Origin: Tubiluchus corallicola
Taxonomy: Eukaryota > Priapulida > Priapulimorpha > Priapulimorphida > Tubiluchidae
Reading direction: 5' to 3'
Assembly: GCA_030141605.1 (NCBI GenBank)
Contig: JAQGDQ010000172.1
Location: 1 to 62,000, forward strand
DNA length: 62,000 nucleotides
In this document: one piece after another, positions 27,701 to 42,700 of the stretch
How the letters are laid out: every line of letters starts with the position of its first letter
Numbering within the stretch: the stretch's first letter is position 1
Notes under the pieces: model-generated
The model's input: only the letters and a program-made list of their open reading frames with translations
Told to the model about the DNA's origin: nothing
Databases searched by the model: none
Made by a program: the position numbers and the translations under genes

Positions 27701-30700
27701 CATACAGCTAAAATGAATTATTCTACTTATTTTGTTTGCTTTATAAAGAGTAAATGGTATTTCCAGTTATGTGTAGCATCAAATATTCTATCAAATCTAG
27801 CTTAACACAGCACTAACGATTTTTAATTAATATGTACGTATATTTAGATACAGTGATTATGTTTTGTTAGTAGTAGTAAAAATTTTATTTGCTGTCGAAT
27901 TTTTAAATTTACAACAAGTTAAAGGCACTTTTGTGTTTTGATATTAGATTTGTTGATTTTGGTATTATATCTATATGAAATCGAATCTGTGATTGATATC
28001 ATTTGATGCTCTTCACCAGGTATAAATAATATGCAATGTATGTTATGAGTACTTATCGAAAATTTATTGTTAACCAACTATTTGATGTTAATGTCTCAGG
28101 ATAACTTGTTTTACACGTGTAACTAAATAGTAATGATAATATTTTGTTCCTGGAAGTACATTGAAACAAATCTTAATGATGTCAAAGTGACTGTGATAGA
28201 AATGCTAACGTTAAAATGAATGACCCAGTTAACAAATGGACTGTTTTCTTCAGGTACAGATGTTGTAATTGAGAATTTATTGGAATCTGACGAACTGAAC
28301 AAACTACTGACAGATGAGCAGAATGAACCTGGTATTATGCATGTGCTTCTCTATAATACAGTAAATTTTCATTTGGTAAGTTTTTATTGCAAAATGAGTG
28401 TTACTTAGTTTTGTTCAGTTGACTGCTCCTACTTCTCTACTTAATTATTAATCTAATCTTACGAACAGCTAGTTATATGTATTTAAATTCACTGTGTTGT
28501 TAGGCAAAACAAGGTATGCCATGAGCAAGATAGTAAGTTTAAATGACCTCTTAACAGTATGTTCTGTTCTCAGAATTTACCACTTAATTTTTTCGGGCAA
28601 CTTTTGACTTGAATCTCATTAAATGGTGCCTAGCTGTTATTTGTGTTGTTCTGTTTATGTTTCTGTGAGTTAATTTACTTCATTAGGTGTGGAAGTTTTT
28701 GCCTGTGCTTATTTTGGGGAAGAGGTGTCAGAATACGTGTCACTTGCCATCGATTCTTCTTAGCGTTACCAGCATTGAAATTAGTTTGTGTAATTTAAAA
28801 GAAAGACCAAGCCTTCTGGGAAGTTAGGCATATTTCAATGTTCACGAAAAATGTCAGAAACATTTAGTAATAAAAGTATGATAAGTGCCTTATGCAATTA
28901 GTAAAATCACTTTAATGTTGTGATCATTTAATGCTTGGGCGCTCCCATTTTGAACATCCATTTTTTCACTAATGACATAATTTATTGATTGAGGAAAGCA
29001 GCACATTGTCAATTTCTGTCAAATGTGCAACAAGTTTTTATACAAAATTAATTAGCTAATTTCACGATATTTTAGCGTGAACATCAGGTAAACTATCCAT
29101 TAATTCCACAAACACACCCAAAAATACTATTAGGTTTTGGAAACAGGCGGAATTGGGCAACATGACAATATGGGTCTTTGCTAAAGATGCCTCCACCAGG
29201 GCCTACAAAACCAGATTATTTCACAGTATTGGGTGCAAAGTCACAAGTCCATTGTTAATTTGTTATAATGTCATCCATTATTCTGTGGTTAAAGACAGCT
29301 TATAAGCTGGCTTTGTTATGTGAGAATTGTATATCTGTCAGCTAACAGTTGCTATGTAGAACATTTGCACATTGTTGATGAGTAGTATTTTTTGCTGGTT
29401 TTTGGCTAATTTTAAATTAATTTTTCAGGTGGACACTCTAGCAAAAGTAAATGAGCTGCTCAATAAAACATTTACTGATGTTTGCAATGATACTGATCTG
29501 TTTTCATCACTTTTTCTGCTGCCTCCCAATGCGTCAGTTGATATGCAAGATGTTCATGAGTATGTTTGCAATCAGGTGAATTGGAACAAACTTTACAAAG
29601 AAATACAGGAATCAATGACACCTCCAGAAGTTTCTGATTTGGTAGGTTGTTTACAACACGACCAGACGGAATAATGAAACTTTGTGAAATATTCTGTGAG
29701 GCACCAACTGAGTTAAATAGTAGAACCTATAATCTCTTTTTACTGCAGTTGCTATTTACATAATTTCCTTCAAGTTTTTGCTACCAGATGTGAATTATTT
29801 GGGCTATTCCAATCATGGCTTTATCGCCATAAATACATATTATCACTTATTGTAAAATCTAAAACTTTATTATAATTGTGACTTACATTGTTCGGCAAGA
29901 AATGGTTTGAGTAATACAAATTATTTCTTATTTTTAGATCGTAAGCACATCATCTTAAGTTTTTGAGGTACTGTATCAACCTTGTTTTCATGAATAACAC
30001 CTGTACTTATATGTAATGATCTATTGTTGCAATCACTTCTTAATTATAGGTTCGTTGGTGGATGGGGGACAGCTCTCCTTCTGAAGGAATGAACTTAACA
30101 TTGACTTATAAAGACTTTCAGTCTCTAGTGGACCATTTTTTGGAGATTAGAAAAAATCCACCCAACTTCTTTTTAAATATAACCCAGATTTATGTTAATA
30201 ATGACCAAAAATATCAAGAAATTTTTAGCACATTTCGACGGATGGCCAGCACAATGTTTATGAATAACAGGTAATTTTTTAAAATAGAAAGTATAATCTT
30301 ACTTGTTAGACTTTAATATTGTCTTTCTTGTTTTCAGATTGAAGTTAAGTGTGTGGCTGTGAAGTTGTGATTTACTTAGAGTTGTTTTGTGATACATTGC
30401 ACTCTGTCTGTATATACTGTATATAGGCATTGGACTGAATGTGTCAAATAATGCTAATTTTCAAGCTTAGTAATCAGAGAGCAAAGAACCTTGACCTAAT
30501 ACCATTTTCTACTTTTTACGAGGAGAAAATAGCGAGAACATCAGCCGTAACATTAAATTAAATTAAGATTAAAATCAATTTGTTTATTAATTCTGCAGTA
30601 GGAACAAGCAGTCATGGAATATGATACAATGTTATGACAGTATACAGTTTGTAGTGTGCAGTTAACAGCAAGATCCTGTAAGAATCGAGATTGTGTTTTT

Positions 30701-33700
30701 TAATACGTTATAAATTTTATTTTTAATTTGTTGGTAACAGCAGAATGTTATTATCTATGTGACTTTTGTCCAATCTTTGGCATTGATTAACTTTCGTTTG
30801 AGCATCTGTTGTAGGTCTTTGCCTATTTTGGGCAATTTTACTTCATTAAAAATTTTGTATTTTCTTTAGACTTGCGCTTTAACATAGAAATTTCGAGTTT
30901 TGAATTTCTAATGTTTGCGGTGCTTTTAGCTGTGATCATATAAAGTATGGCAGCTATTTTTCTGTTTAATGTAATTTTTGTAAATTGAATATTTAACTCG
31001 GCAGCTACTATCTCGAGTCAAAAATTTCCATTACAGCCTTGCTGTTTCAGTACCTTACTTACCAAACTTATACATTATCAATGTTTCCTAATTTTTTTTA
31101 TTGATTTGGTTATGTTTATTAAAGTGAATTTATATTCTTGACATCATTTTAACTAATGTTGTATGTCTTTTGCCAGTTATCATCTTCAAAAGTTACAGCA
31201 AGAGCTGGTTGACTTTGATCAAATGCTGCTACGTCATCGGGAGTTTGCTATACCCGATGCAGTGTGGAATTTGACTATATTAGCTGAACAAACTCTCAAT
31301 GTTGCAATAAATGCACTGAAAGAAACAGCAGAAAACATGACAGGTATTCTTGTCCTTGTCCTTACTAAAACACAAATTGACTGTCAATCAAATGTAAGTT
31401 ACGTAATACATAATTTATAGTAAATTTTATCTGGTATAATAACGATAAATCTGTATAGTTTATTCCTGTTTTATGCAGTGGTATTTGTAGTGCATATTAC
31501 TTGTAATGATATTGTTTTATGTCAGATGCTAATCTGTAAACTCTCTTGTTGTTTTTGTCATGCACTTTGCTATTATTGCTAGCAATGGTTATGTTTAACT
31601 GGTTATGTAACTGTTTTTTATGCATGTGTGTTTGTAATTTATTAGTATTAACTTGTTATGTAACATAAACAAAAAAGGAGTTTTATAATAGTAACAATGT
31701 CGATGAAGAGACAATGACAGTAGCAGTAGCAACAAAACGACAACAGCAATAAAACAACAAATGTAACAATGACAACAACAAAGATGATGACGAGAACAAC
31801 AAAAACATCAAGCAAGAAACAAACATAGAAGAACAACAACAACAGCAGCAACAGTAATGACAACAGAAAGAAAAACAGCAGCAGTAACAACAACAACAGC
31901 AACAACAATAACGACAGCAGTAACAAAAACAGCAGCAGCAGCAATGATGACCGCATCGGTGGTGACGAAGACGACATTGGCAACAAATTTAATTGTCAAG
32001 TCAACACACATCATTTGCTCCATTCTCAGCACAAGTTCACTTGCGTGTCATCAGGAGACTAGAACCTGATCAGTTATCCTACCCATTTCGGTTAATTGCG
32101 GCCAGATGTACACCATCACATAACAATAATATGACAGCTGAATAACAATGACAACGAAGACGATCAGGGTGAAGATGGTTAAGTGTCTTCCAAATTAAAC
32201 TAGTGTCCAGCCTTGTGTAATCAAGTTAGACGAACAACACTTTTTTGTGCAACTTCTTAAATCTTGTTGTTTCCCTTTTCATTTCGGTTGCTAATGCACT
32301 TTAATTTTCAGGTGGCAATGTGCTTGTGGACAATTTGGTTAAATCAGAAGAACTGGACAAAGTTATAAGAAGTTGGCAGTTGCAGCCTGACATCTTTGCA
32401 GTATTTCTCTACAGCTTGTTACATTACCCTTCAGTAAGTTTGTCATTTTTGTAGCTTTCCTGAATGCCTTTGTGTTATCGTGTCATATCTTCTGCTTCTA
32501 AAAGTATTGGCATTTTTATTGTTGTTTTTATCTTTAATACATTTCTTTAAGATTTGAATATCAAAATACAATACTACTTCTAAAACCATTGATGCTGCAA
32601 AATACACATTTGGTTCAAGCAGTGAAAAGAAATTTCTTTTCCATTTTCTGGAAATACACAGAGAGCATTATATACATATCTTTTGTTCTGCATTTATTGC
32701 TAATATACATTATTTGAGTATAAATGATTGTGTTCATCTAGACTGCGAAAAACTGTATTACCAGAATCAGAAATATAGGAAGTACTTGTGGGGAACAAAT
32801 AGGACTGTTAAAATATATATTGGCGCCCTGCTTCATTTCGAGAATTCCTGAAAGCACGTGAGTTAGTAAATTTATAAAAGGACACAATTCAAATGAAAAC
32901 TGGATAGTGCTTTTATAAATCTTATGAATCCCTGTGTGTTAAAATCAGAAAGTTATTTCCTAATTAAGTATTTTACTATTTCACTTTAATAATTCATGTT
33001 GTTTGTATTGAAAGAGAAAGTATTACATTATCCTTATGGTTTTTGAAATGCGTTTTAAAATCATTTCGTCATTATTTATATTATATTAAAACATTTCATG
33101 TTCTGTAATATTTTATTGTATTATATTTTTAAATACATGGTGTCGTTATTTTGATTTTTTAGCCTGGCACTTTTGGACAAGTTTCTAACATTACTACACT
33201 GTCCAACATATGCAATGAGACTAACGTTTTCTCGTCAGTTGTACAGTTACCTCCCAATTCTACAGTTGACATTGAAACTGTGCAAGATTACTTCTGTAAT
33301 CAAGTGAATTGGACTAAGCTTTACATAGAAGTTTTGGATTCAGTAACACCAAAAGATGTTGACGATGTAGTAAGTGATATAGTGATATATAGTGATATAG
33401 TTAGCTAAATATTTATCGAAACTGTTGCAACAATTTTTTTATTAATGCTAATGTGATAAGCACTACTTCAGATCGATCTGATTTGGTTTTTGTGATATGA
33501 CGGGAAACTAAGTTTATTTTATTTCTGATACTAACACAAAATCATATATTTTAGCTCTTTAAATTAGTTTTGTCTGAGAGTTGAAACGGTTGTTATAATT
33601 TTTTTTGTGAACGTGAATTCTGTAGCTGGAGTACTGTGATCGGTTATCTGGGAAATCACTGTATACTAGTGAAGGAAATTCCAAGGTCACAACTTGACAG

Positions 33701-36700
33701 TTCTTTAATCTTGCTAAATGTTAAAAAATGCAATCAGACATCTTTTGATTGATGTTTAATTTACAAGTTATTATGCGCAAGACCGAGATTTACTAGTCCA
33801 ACTAAATCCTTGATTTGTCCTGTTCCATTTTTTTTTGTGCATGCAGAATTTGCGTTATTCCTTATACGATGAAAGTCTCCGAAATAGTAATACTTTTTTT
33901 AAGAAAAGATGAACAATAAGGTAATCAAGCCTTCACTCAGAAAAAAATCATGACCTCATAATAAATATATTGTATGTATACTTATCTTGTTGGTGATTAA
34001 AATAACGAATAAATATGGTTATTAATAAGTGATTACAGTGTGCAGTTGTGCATACAAGATTATTCTATAAGGATAAAATAAACAATTGCCAAAGTATAAG
34101 TTATAGTATGTTATAAATCATTAAATTTGTTTATCATATTAATCATATCCTCATATTTAACTTTTTAATACATTATAAAATCTCATTATGTGAGAAATAG
34201 TTCACGAAATCTCTGTAAAATTAACAATATGCTGCACGTATTATTTATATTCTTGTATGAAATGTTTGACTTATTCACATTGGTTTAGGGTAATAAAGTA
34301 GATAATAGATGTACTTCATTTAGGAATAAATTTAATTCTGCTGCAAAAGGACTGGTTCTTAACAAGTCTTTGATAAAAGCTGCTCTCTAGTTACAAAAAT
34401 CAGGAAGCAACACAATGAGCACATTAATTTTTTTTTTTTGCTGTATTAACTACTGGAAATGGGGAGGGGTGGGTTACAACAAAATGCATTACTGGATTAT
34501 AATTTATGGCGCAGTCCAACTTCCCCTTTTAGCACATTTATGGGAGGGGTTTTCCTAGCTTTTGTATTCCATGTATTTTTTCATATGCGTTTTAAATAAG
34601 TCACTGATGATAATAGTTTCAGAGGTGGTAATAAATTCATTTATTGAATTTCAGGTGAAGCAATGGACTGGTGAAATGGCATTTGTCCCAGACAGGCCAT
34701 TAAACCTGACAACTACACTTGTTAATCTACTGTCAATGGTTCAAAAGTTTCTGGAACTTGAGAAGAACTTGCCAATGTTTTCTTCAGGTTTACCCCAAAT
34801 TGTGTTTGACAATGATAAGAGGTATCAAGAAATTTGGGCCGAGTTCCAGCTTATGGCTACAAACATGTTTATAAACAGAAGGTGACGAGAATTTAGAAAT
34901 TAACAATTTGTTTGTGTTATCATTTTGTCATTTTTCAGATACTATCATTTGATTCTGACTCGGACTGTTGACTCAATTTGACTCAAAAGTTGTAGTATTA
35001 TTCTTTGTTGAATGCGTATGCTTTTTTGTGTTGAGAAGTAGATTCTAAACGTCTAGGAAATGCGTTTTGTAGTGTGTGATTTCGTGATTTTGTAGCAGGT
35101 TCCTTTGTTGTTCAAAATAATTAAAAAACATGCATTATGTAGGCTGCTCTAGAAGAAAAAATGTTCCAGAAATATGGTGATATGCATATATTGGAGTGTA
35201 CAAAAAAGTTATCTATTAGGAAAATTGAAATCATGCAAATGTAATGTAATCTTCCATTATTTAGATTTCGTGATGCAGAATTCTAGGTTGATTTAGAACA
35301 AAAACAGCAAGTGTTATGCAAAAGCATTCAGCCTGATGAACTTGAGTCACATCATACCTGTTTATGTTTACAACTTAAGACACATGCTTCCAGTAGTATA
35401 ATCTTTTGCTGTATGACTCACTGGTGTTCTTTCTTTTGTTTTTGTTTTAACTTGAAAATCAAGTTTGCCACATTGTATGATTAGATTTTTATCATGTATT
35501 CTAGACATCGAATTGAAGATATCCATCGAGAATTCCGCATCTTGGAAGAAATTCTGTTGCAGTACAAGCAGGCTATGCCAGAGCGGGTGTGGAACTACAC
35601 GAATTTGGCTTTACGTACTATTAGCGTGACGGCAAGTGCGATAAAGGAGACAGCTAAGAATATTACAGGTAAGCTATACGTGACAGTGTTGAAACCTTTC
35701 AAGAGGAGACTAAAAAATGACTGACATGTACTAATCATGCTTACCAATGTACTCAAGTGGGGTATAATAGTTGTAAATTGGAAAAAACGGCAGCTGTTAT
35801 ATTCATATTAATTGTTAATGTCAAACGTTAAAAATTAGAGAATCGCCTAAATTTTAACAATTGCTATTGAGAAGTTTGACATTTTCTCAATCTGTAAGTG
35901 TTATTAAAAATTTTTCCATGAGTTCTTTTCCTTGTAAAATTTTTTACTTTATTAGAATATGGTTACATTTTTAGGTGCTAATGTTCTCGTAGAAAACTTG
36001 GTGAAGTCTGAAGAATTAGACAAGGTTTTGACTAGCATGCAGAGAGAGCCAGATATTGTCCGCGTTGTTCTGTACAATCTCTTACAGTTTCCATCTGTGA
36101 GTGTTTTTAGTTCGCAACATGTGTTTTTGCTTATCATATTTTAATTAAGAAGATGAGCAGATCACCATATTCTTGATATCAGTTGCAAATACATTCAACC
36201 TTGTTCCTGTTTTCTATTTTGAGTAAAAATATTCAGCAACTAATTACCAAAGTTCCTTTTGCTCCATTATATTGACTGCCAAGTTGACTATATGTTTTTA
36301 TGGTGTCTTTGGTGCTGGGAATTTTACATTTCAGAAAATGATCAATAAATTTTAGTGAAGCGTAATGTATGCAGTTCACTGTACTGTGTACAGGGAGTTG
36401 TTTTTTGTATGAAATTGTGGAGAAGTGGATACAGACAAAGCAGCAACAACAGCAGCAGCAGCACAATTATTTATTTTTTGTAACACCACAATTATTTCTG
36501 TTTGTAAAAGTTGATAGCTAAACAGTGTAACTGTAAGAAATTCAATTTATTATAAAGTTACCTGAATTGTTATTCTTGATATTTTCAAATTTCTTATAGG
36601 AAGAAGCTTTTGATGAGTTTTCTAACATTACGACCCTGTCTAATATGTGCTCTGGTACTAACGTGTTTGAAGCATTCATTGAGCTACCTCCTAATTCCAC

Positions 36701-39700
36701 GGTAGACATTAAGACCGTGCAAGATTACTTCTGTCAGCAAGTAAATTGGACAAAACTTTACATGGAAGTCATGGATTCAGTAACTCCGTCAGACATTAGA
36801 GAAGTTGTACGTATTTTTGTTTTTTGTTGGCTCAGTGCCTTGATTGCTGATGTTTGAATGTGATTTTCGTTTTATTTTCTGTGAGAGTATTTATAATTGT
36901 AGAAAGAATCTAATTATACTAGCAGAGTCTCACTAAATGTGAAATTCCCAAAAGCATCCTGCTGTTACATAGGTTCCATCACAAGTTTCCTAATTTTTTC
37001 TAGGTTATAAAACCTACTAATATCATAATCTGCATATAACATAATGTTTTATGAGACCCTTTGATATATTTTTGTCTAAAATAAACCCATAGTGCAATTT
37101 ATGAATATTTGCTTGTTTAAATTTCTAAAGCAAGGCTTAGAAAATGTGCACTGTGTTCACTTTTGGTTAATCGAGCTGTTTAAATATTTATCTGTGCTTG
37201 TAGCTCCCAGTAATCATTAAGTCAGTTTTCATTGTTCGGAAAAACTGCAACAATTTACTGAAATTTCTTCTATCAAAGATTACTACAAGAAAACACGTAT
37301 AGTGCATATTAGAAATAAACACACATTCTGATGTCTGATGATCAAGAGAGACTCATACGTTACGTGCACTGGTTCTCTGTGGATCAAGCTTAACTTAATG
37401 ATGCAACAAAGTGAATTGTAAAGAAGGCACTGTGTTAAAGATGTTTGGTAAAATTGTTTTATCTGACACTAAAACACAGTAGAGCAATATTGTTTATTAT
37501 TATTTCAGGTACGTTTGTGGATGGATGGCTCTTTCGACGAGAGTATGATTAACATCACTTTACCTTTCTATGATATTGTTTCTACTATACAGTATCTTCT
37601 TGAACTCGAGAACCATCCTCCCAAGTTTTCCACGAATGTGACCGAGAGCTTATTCGATTATAAACGATATGAAGAGATATGGAATGAATTTCAGAGTATA
37701 TTTATTCCTGCATTTAATCAAGAAATGTAAGTGTGCCTTCAAACAAAACAAAATTTAAAGATTGGGAAATTAGAATCTTAACTGTGATAAATCTAAATTA
37801 AAAAATAATGTTTGTTTTACTGATCTTTGGTGACTTCGTGACAGTAACTCGTAATGTCATTCGTTTCGTGCAATGAAAAATGCTAGTTTTTCAAATTTAA
37901 TACGGCTAACAATGAAGTGATAAAAATCAAAAGAAACTAGTTTTATAGTAAGTTTATAATAAAATAAATTGAATATTCATAATTAGAGTAAGATTTTAAG
38001 TTGTAAAAGCTTATATTATAGTGAGGGTTTATTTTGAGTTTAACTATTATTATTAATTTTAGCAATGTTTTACTAAAATACTTATTCAAAAGCTTATATT
38101 ATAGTGAGGGTTTAGTTTAACTCTAACTATTATTATTAATTTTAGCAATGTTTTACTAAAATACTTATTCAGTATTGATGATTTCCAGGCATCTTCTTGA
38201 GCAGTTAGATGATTTGGCAGCAACTTTCGATAGTTTAATGCTCCAGCACGCATCTTCTGTTGACCCTCAAGCATGGAATTATGTTAAGCGAGCTTTACAC
38301 AGTATAAAAACATTGAGTGACACCTTAACTGACAAGGCATCTGAACTAACTGGTAGGCATGTAAATTTTTTTAAAGCTCAGTGTTTTGCCTGCATGCAAC
38401 CAAGTTCCTCCGCCTTGCCAACTACTCAGAAATCTATATGATTGTTTAGATTTACCACCCAATTTTTTGCAGCAAAAAAGCTAGACAATTTGCTGTCGTC
38501 AAACTTACATGGGTTGACTTGTTGATTTTCTTAGCAGTTATGAACAGTCAGACAAATTATATTGTCCCACCAATTTGAATTAACGTTGCCTATTGTCAAG
38601 GTTAATATTCTAAGACACAAAACTGAAACAGGGGAGGTGTTTTGGTCTCTTTCACATATGTATACAACTGCCTTCAGTAGGAGAAATAACTGGATACAAA
38701 TAGTTTGCTTGGTTTCATTTTTTACTTGTGTAAATCGGTGATTTAAATCTACTCGCATATCTGTCATTTGTGTTCTAATTTATTAACTTTGTCGACATGA
38801 TTTCATACTTTAGTTGTGGCCACTCTAGGCAGTCAGCTTGTGTAAACATGTGGTTAGTCTAGAAAGAAAAACTGACAACTTGATTTAGTTGTTTTATCTA
38901 ACATGTAGCTACTGGCTTTAAATAACATGTAGAATCATACAATGTGTTTGTTCTGCAAGAAAATGTCACTTGCTACAGTAAAAGTAAGGAAATTTGTCTA
39001 TATAAATGTGTGAAAACTTTTCGTCGTTGATATTTTTATCATTAAATTTTAATCTTTTGTTGGCTTAAGTGGTTTCTATTAAAGAATTCTTTTTAGAGTT
39101 TAATTTATTAAATTTTAATAAAAATGAAAGGGCTGTAATGATACAAATCTTATATTATTTGGTGACTATTATTCGTTAATATGCTTAATGTTTAGGTGCT
39201 CATGTTCTTGTTGAGAAATTAGTGAAATCTGAAACACTAGATGACGTTGTGGAGAGCTTGGAAGGTGAATCAGTAAAAGTGGGAGTATTGCTGTACAATC
39301 TACTTCATCGCCCGGTATATTTACCATGTTATATAAATTTATGCTTTTATGCTGTATTGCTACTAACACCTAATTTGGCAATTGATTTAAGCTCTTATAA
39401 TCGATTTGAGATTTCATTCTCGGCGTTGATTATTTTTTCAGCTTTTCTTATGCAAATCACTACTGATGCTATTTTAAATTTGTTTCCCCGATAATTCACA
39501 AATATCGTATGACGATTCGAATTCTTTATGTAGCCATCGTAAAGGTATCGTTGCAATAAAATCAAGTAAAATTGCACTATCTTTGCACAAAAATTTCTCA
39601 TAACCAGAAATACATGGTTTTCGTGTACATCTGCTTTCTGGTGAAATCGCAGTAAATAGCCTGGAAAATAGCGATTATAATTAACTATCAAATTTGTTTC

Positions 39701-42700
39701 ATGTTCAACAATTACTTGATTGTGAAAATGCAACAATGTTCCACCTACTCTAATAACTAGGACTGCAGTCATTGTTATTTTTGTTGTTATTATATGCTCA
39801 TTCTGCTATTATGCTTGTTATTGGCAAAACTGTAGGAAAATTTTATATACCCATCAGTCATTAATAGTCACGTTTACATTGATAATTTTTTGATGTATTC
39901 TTACTTATGTCAACGTTTAGGGATTGTTAACTATTTATTTTACTCCTTTTTGCAGTTGGAGATGATACAGGCGCTTGCTAATGAAACAATAACAATTCAA
40001 GTGTGCACCAATATTAATGCATTTAAAGAGGTCGTTGTTCTTCCACCAAATTCCCGTGTTGATCTTGCATCTTTGAAGGATTATCTTTGCTTACAAACCG
40101 ATTGGCAAAAAATGTCTCAAGAAATGTTGGATTCCTTAGGTCTGACTATAGTGGTAAGCATGAATGTATATAGAATAATGAGGTAATTTTTTTTGATAAA
40201 TTCGAACAATTGGGCTTGAAAATATTTTATCGTAGTTTTTTCAACGAAGATTTTCTTAACAATGCACTGCTTCTTTTGCAACACATAAAACAAAAATTTG
40301 TTTTTATTCAGATAACAGTGTATATGCAGAGTGTTAGGACAACCATATTAACTGTTGGTGAATCGTTGCAAAAAATTTCACTACGATAAGACATTTTCTC
40401 TTGTCACATGTCTCTGTCTATAGCAATTTCAGTCAAATAAGTGCTAGTGATTGTGGAGAATTGTGCATCAGAGTGATCAAAATTGAGATCATACTATGAA
40501 TTAGGTGTCTCGGTTCCATGACAAATAAAAATAGGGTTTAAAATTAGTAAAAGATATTGTTTAACAATAAGTGGCTGCTGAACCATTTTTATTAAATCCT
40601 ATTATAAAAAAATCTGCAATGCTTCAATGATTTTAGTCGTCATTAAACTCTAACATGTTGCTGTGGCGAGATTAACAATAAGCTCGCTGAAAGAAATTTA
40701 TTTATTCTTAGTAATGTCAACTACTGCATGCTGCTTGACTAGCAACAATCAGCAAATGTTTTAGCATTTTAAAAAAACCCTTTGTTAGCTTATTTATTTT
40801 TACTACTTTAGCATGATGTAATTTAGAGCAATATACCTAATTTAGTAACAGTGCAGGAAGCTGTAATTGATATCAAACTGATCGGCAAAACACGGAGGTC
40901 AGGAATATGAGCAAATTTACGATTTCATTATGGGTGTACTTCAAAACAGTTTATCAAAACAGGCATTGGAGTTAATATTGGAATTTATATTTTTCGAAAT
41001 TCCACAAGTATAACAGAAAACATTGTTACAACAAAAAGATAACTAAGAAAAACTAATAATTTGACAGCTTGCATTTATCCCTGCAGACAAGACTCGAAGA
41101 GAAGTAAGGACATGTTAGGTGCCTGCCTTAGATTGTAATTCCAAATAGTTAAATGAAGAGAACGAAAAACAAAACAATGGGTTAGTGGGCAATTTAAAAA
41201 GAGGAAAACCTGTGAGGCAAATAGGAAATGACGGGCAAAAGACTGTTCAAAAAAAAGGAAAGATTATTTAATTAGTAGTTCCTTCCCTACTTAGGCCTAT
41301 ATAATTTAAAGTAGCTATGTGGTCAAAATCTTTCGTTTATGTCCTTATAAATTTTGTTTTTCAGGTTAATCAGTGGACCAATGCTAGTTTCATAAATCAA
41401 ACAATTCCTGAAATAAGATTCATAGAAGTGGTGAATAGTTTGGAGGCTCTCACCAAGGCTCAAAAACGACTTGAAGAAAATCGTCCTAATATTACATATA
41501 GTTTTGACTACAACCAGTACAGTAAAATTTGGAAGGAAGTAGAGGCTGATGCTAAGAATCTTTATGGGCCTGAAATGTAAGTGAATATGCTGCATGTACA
41601 GTGGTGCCACTGTGGTATTGCATTTTTCAAATTTTTGATGTTTATTTTATGTTTGCAAAATTGAAATAACTGAGCTGGTCCTTCTATTTTTCAAGTTTAC
41701 AATTTTTTTGTGCCATGGATATGAGCATACTGTGCATTTTTGGTAGATTACCCTAGTGTGGCAAAGCTTGGCTTTTTCGTCCACGTGTTTTTATTTTTTC
41801 ATTGTGTGTCTAGAATTATCATGTCTCATCATTTAGAAAATTGTTTTCAACTTCTTGTTTCAATGCTGCCATTTTTATTCTTGGATTTGTGTCATTTTTA
41901 TCTGCTTTCTTATAAGTTTGACGTTAAATTGGCCGATATAGTCAGGGCAACAGAGCCGCGTGGTATAGAAAATGGTAACTAAGACACGTAATATTGATAA
42001 AATTGATAATATATTACATAAGAACAAAACTTTTAAAGACCTTTATTTTAAAATGATACATATAGTTTCTACAATGCGATGTAGTCCTTATGCAAAACTT
42101 GCCACCTCTTGATTATGGCAGCATTGTATTTCACGCGGTCATCTGCAGTTAAATCTTGTTTATTTGTGGCTTTTGAGTTATGTGCCTATACAGCATTATT
42201 ATAAATTGGTTATTGAGGCTATAGCATGTAGAAAGTTACTTTATTAAAAACGTTTTTATTTTTCTTCTAGGTTTTTGAATGTCAGCTTGCCATTGCTGAT
42301 GGCCCAAGCATCTACATTTATGAATAAGCTTGACGATGACATTCAGAACAAGATTAATTATGCTGTCAGAATGGCTCTGTATGCCGTGGATACGTTAAAC
42401 AATGGTAACTTTTTTATTTTAGTTGTTGATTTGAAATACGTGTTGTGGAGTTGATAAGTATTTTTAATATAACAATTGTTTTAACTGCTTTATTCCCTCA
42501 AATTTTTAATATAATAAAAAGAAATTGCAGTGCATGCATTGTGAATGGGCATGGGTGACCACTGGAATAACTGCTTTGGACAGTTTGTTAAGCAGCGTGG
42601 GACAAATATTTAAAGTAGTTTAATGCCCTTTATTCATGTAAAAAAGTTAATAAGATTGCACGGCTCATTATGTGGCTACTTGGACTATGCTACTTGACAG

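Noticed and set aside
31648-32069. Leu-rich and Thr/Ala-rich open frames on both strands
   Set aside because: They translate the CAA/CAG tract in the U6-U7 intron.
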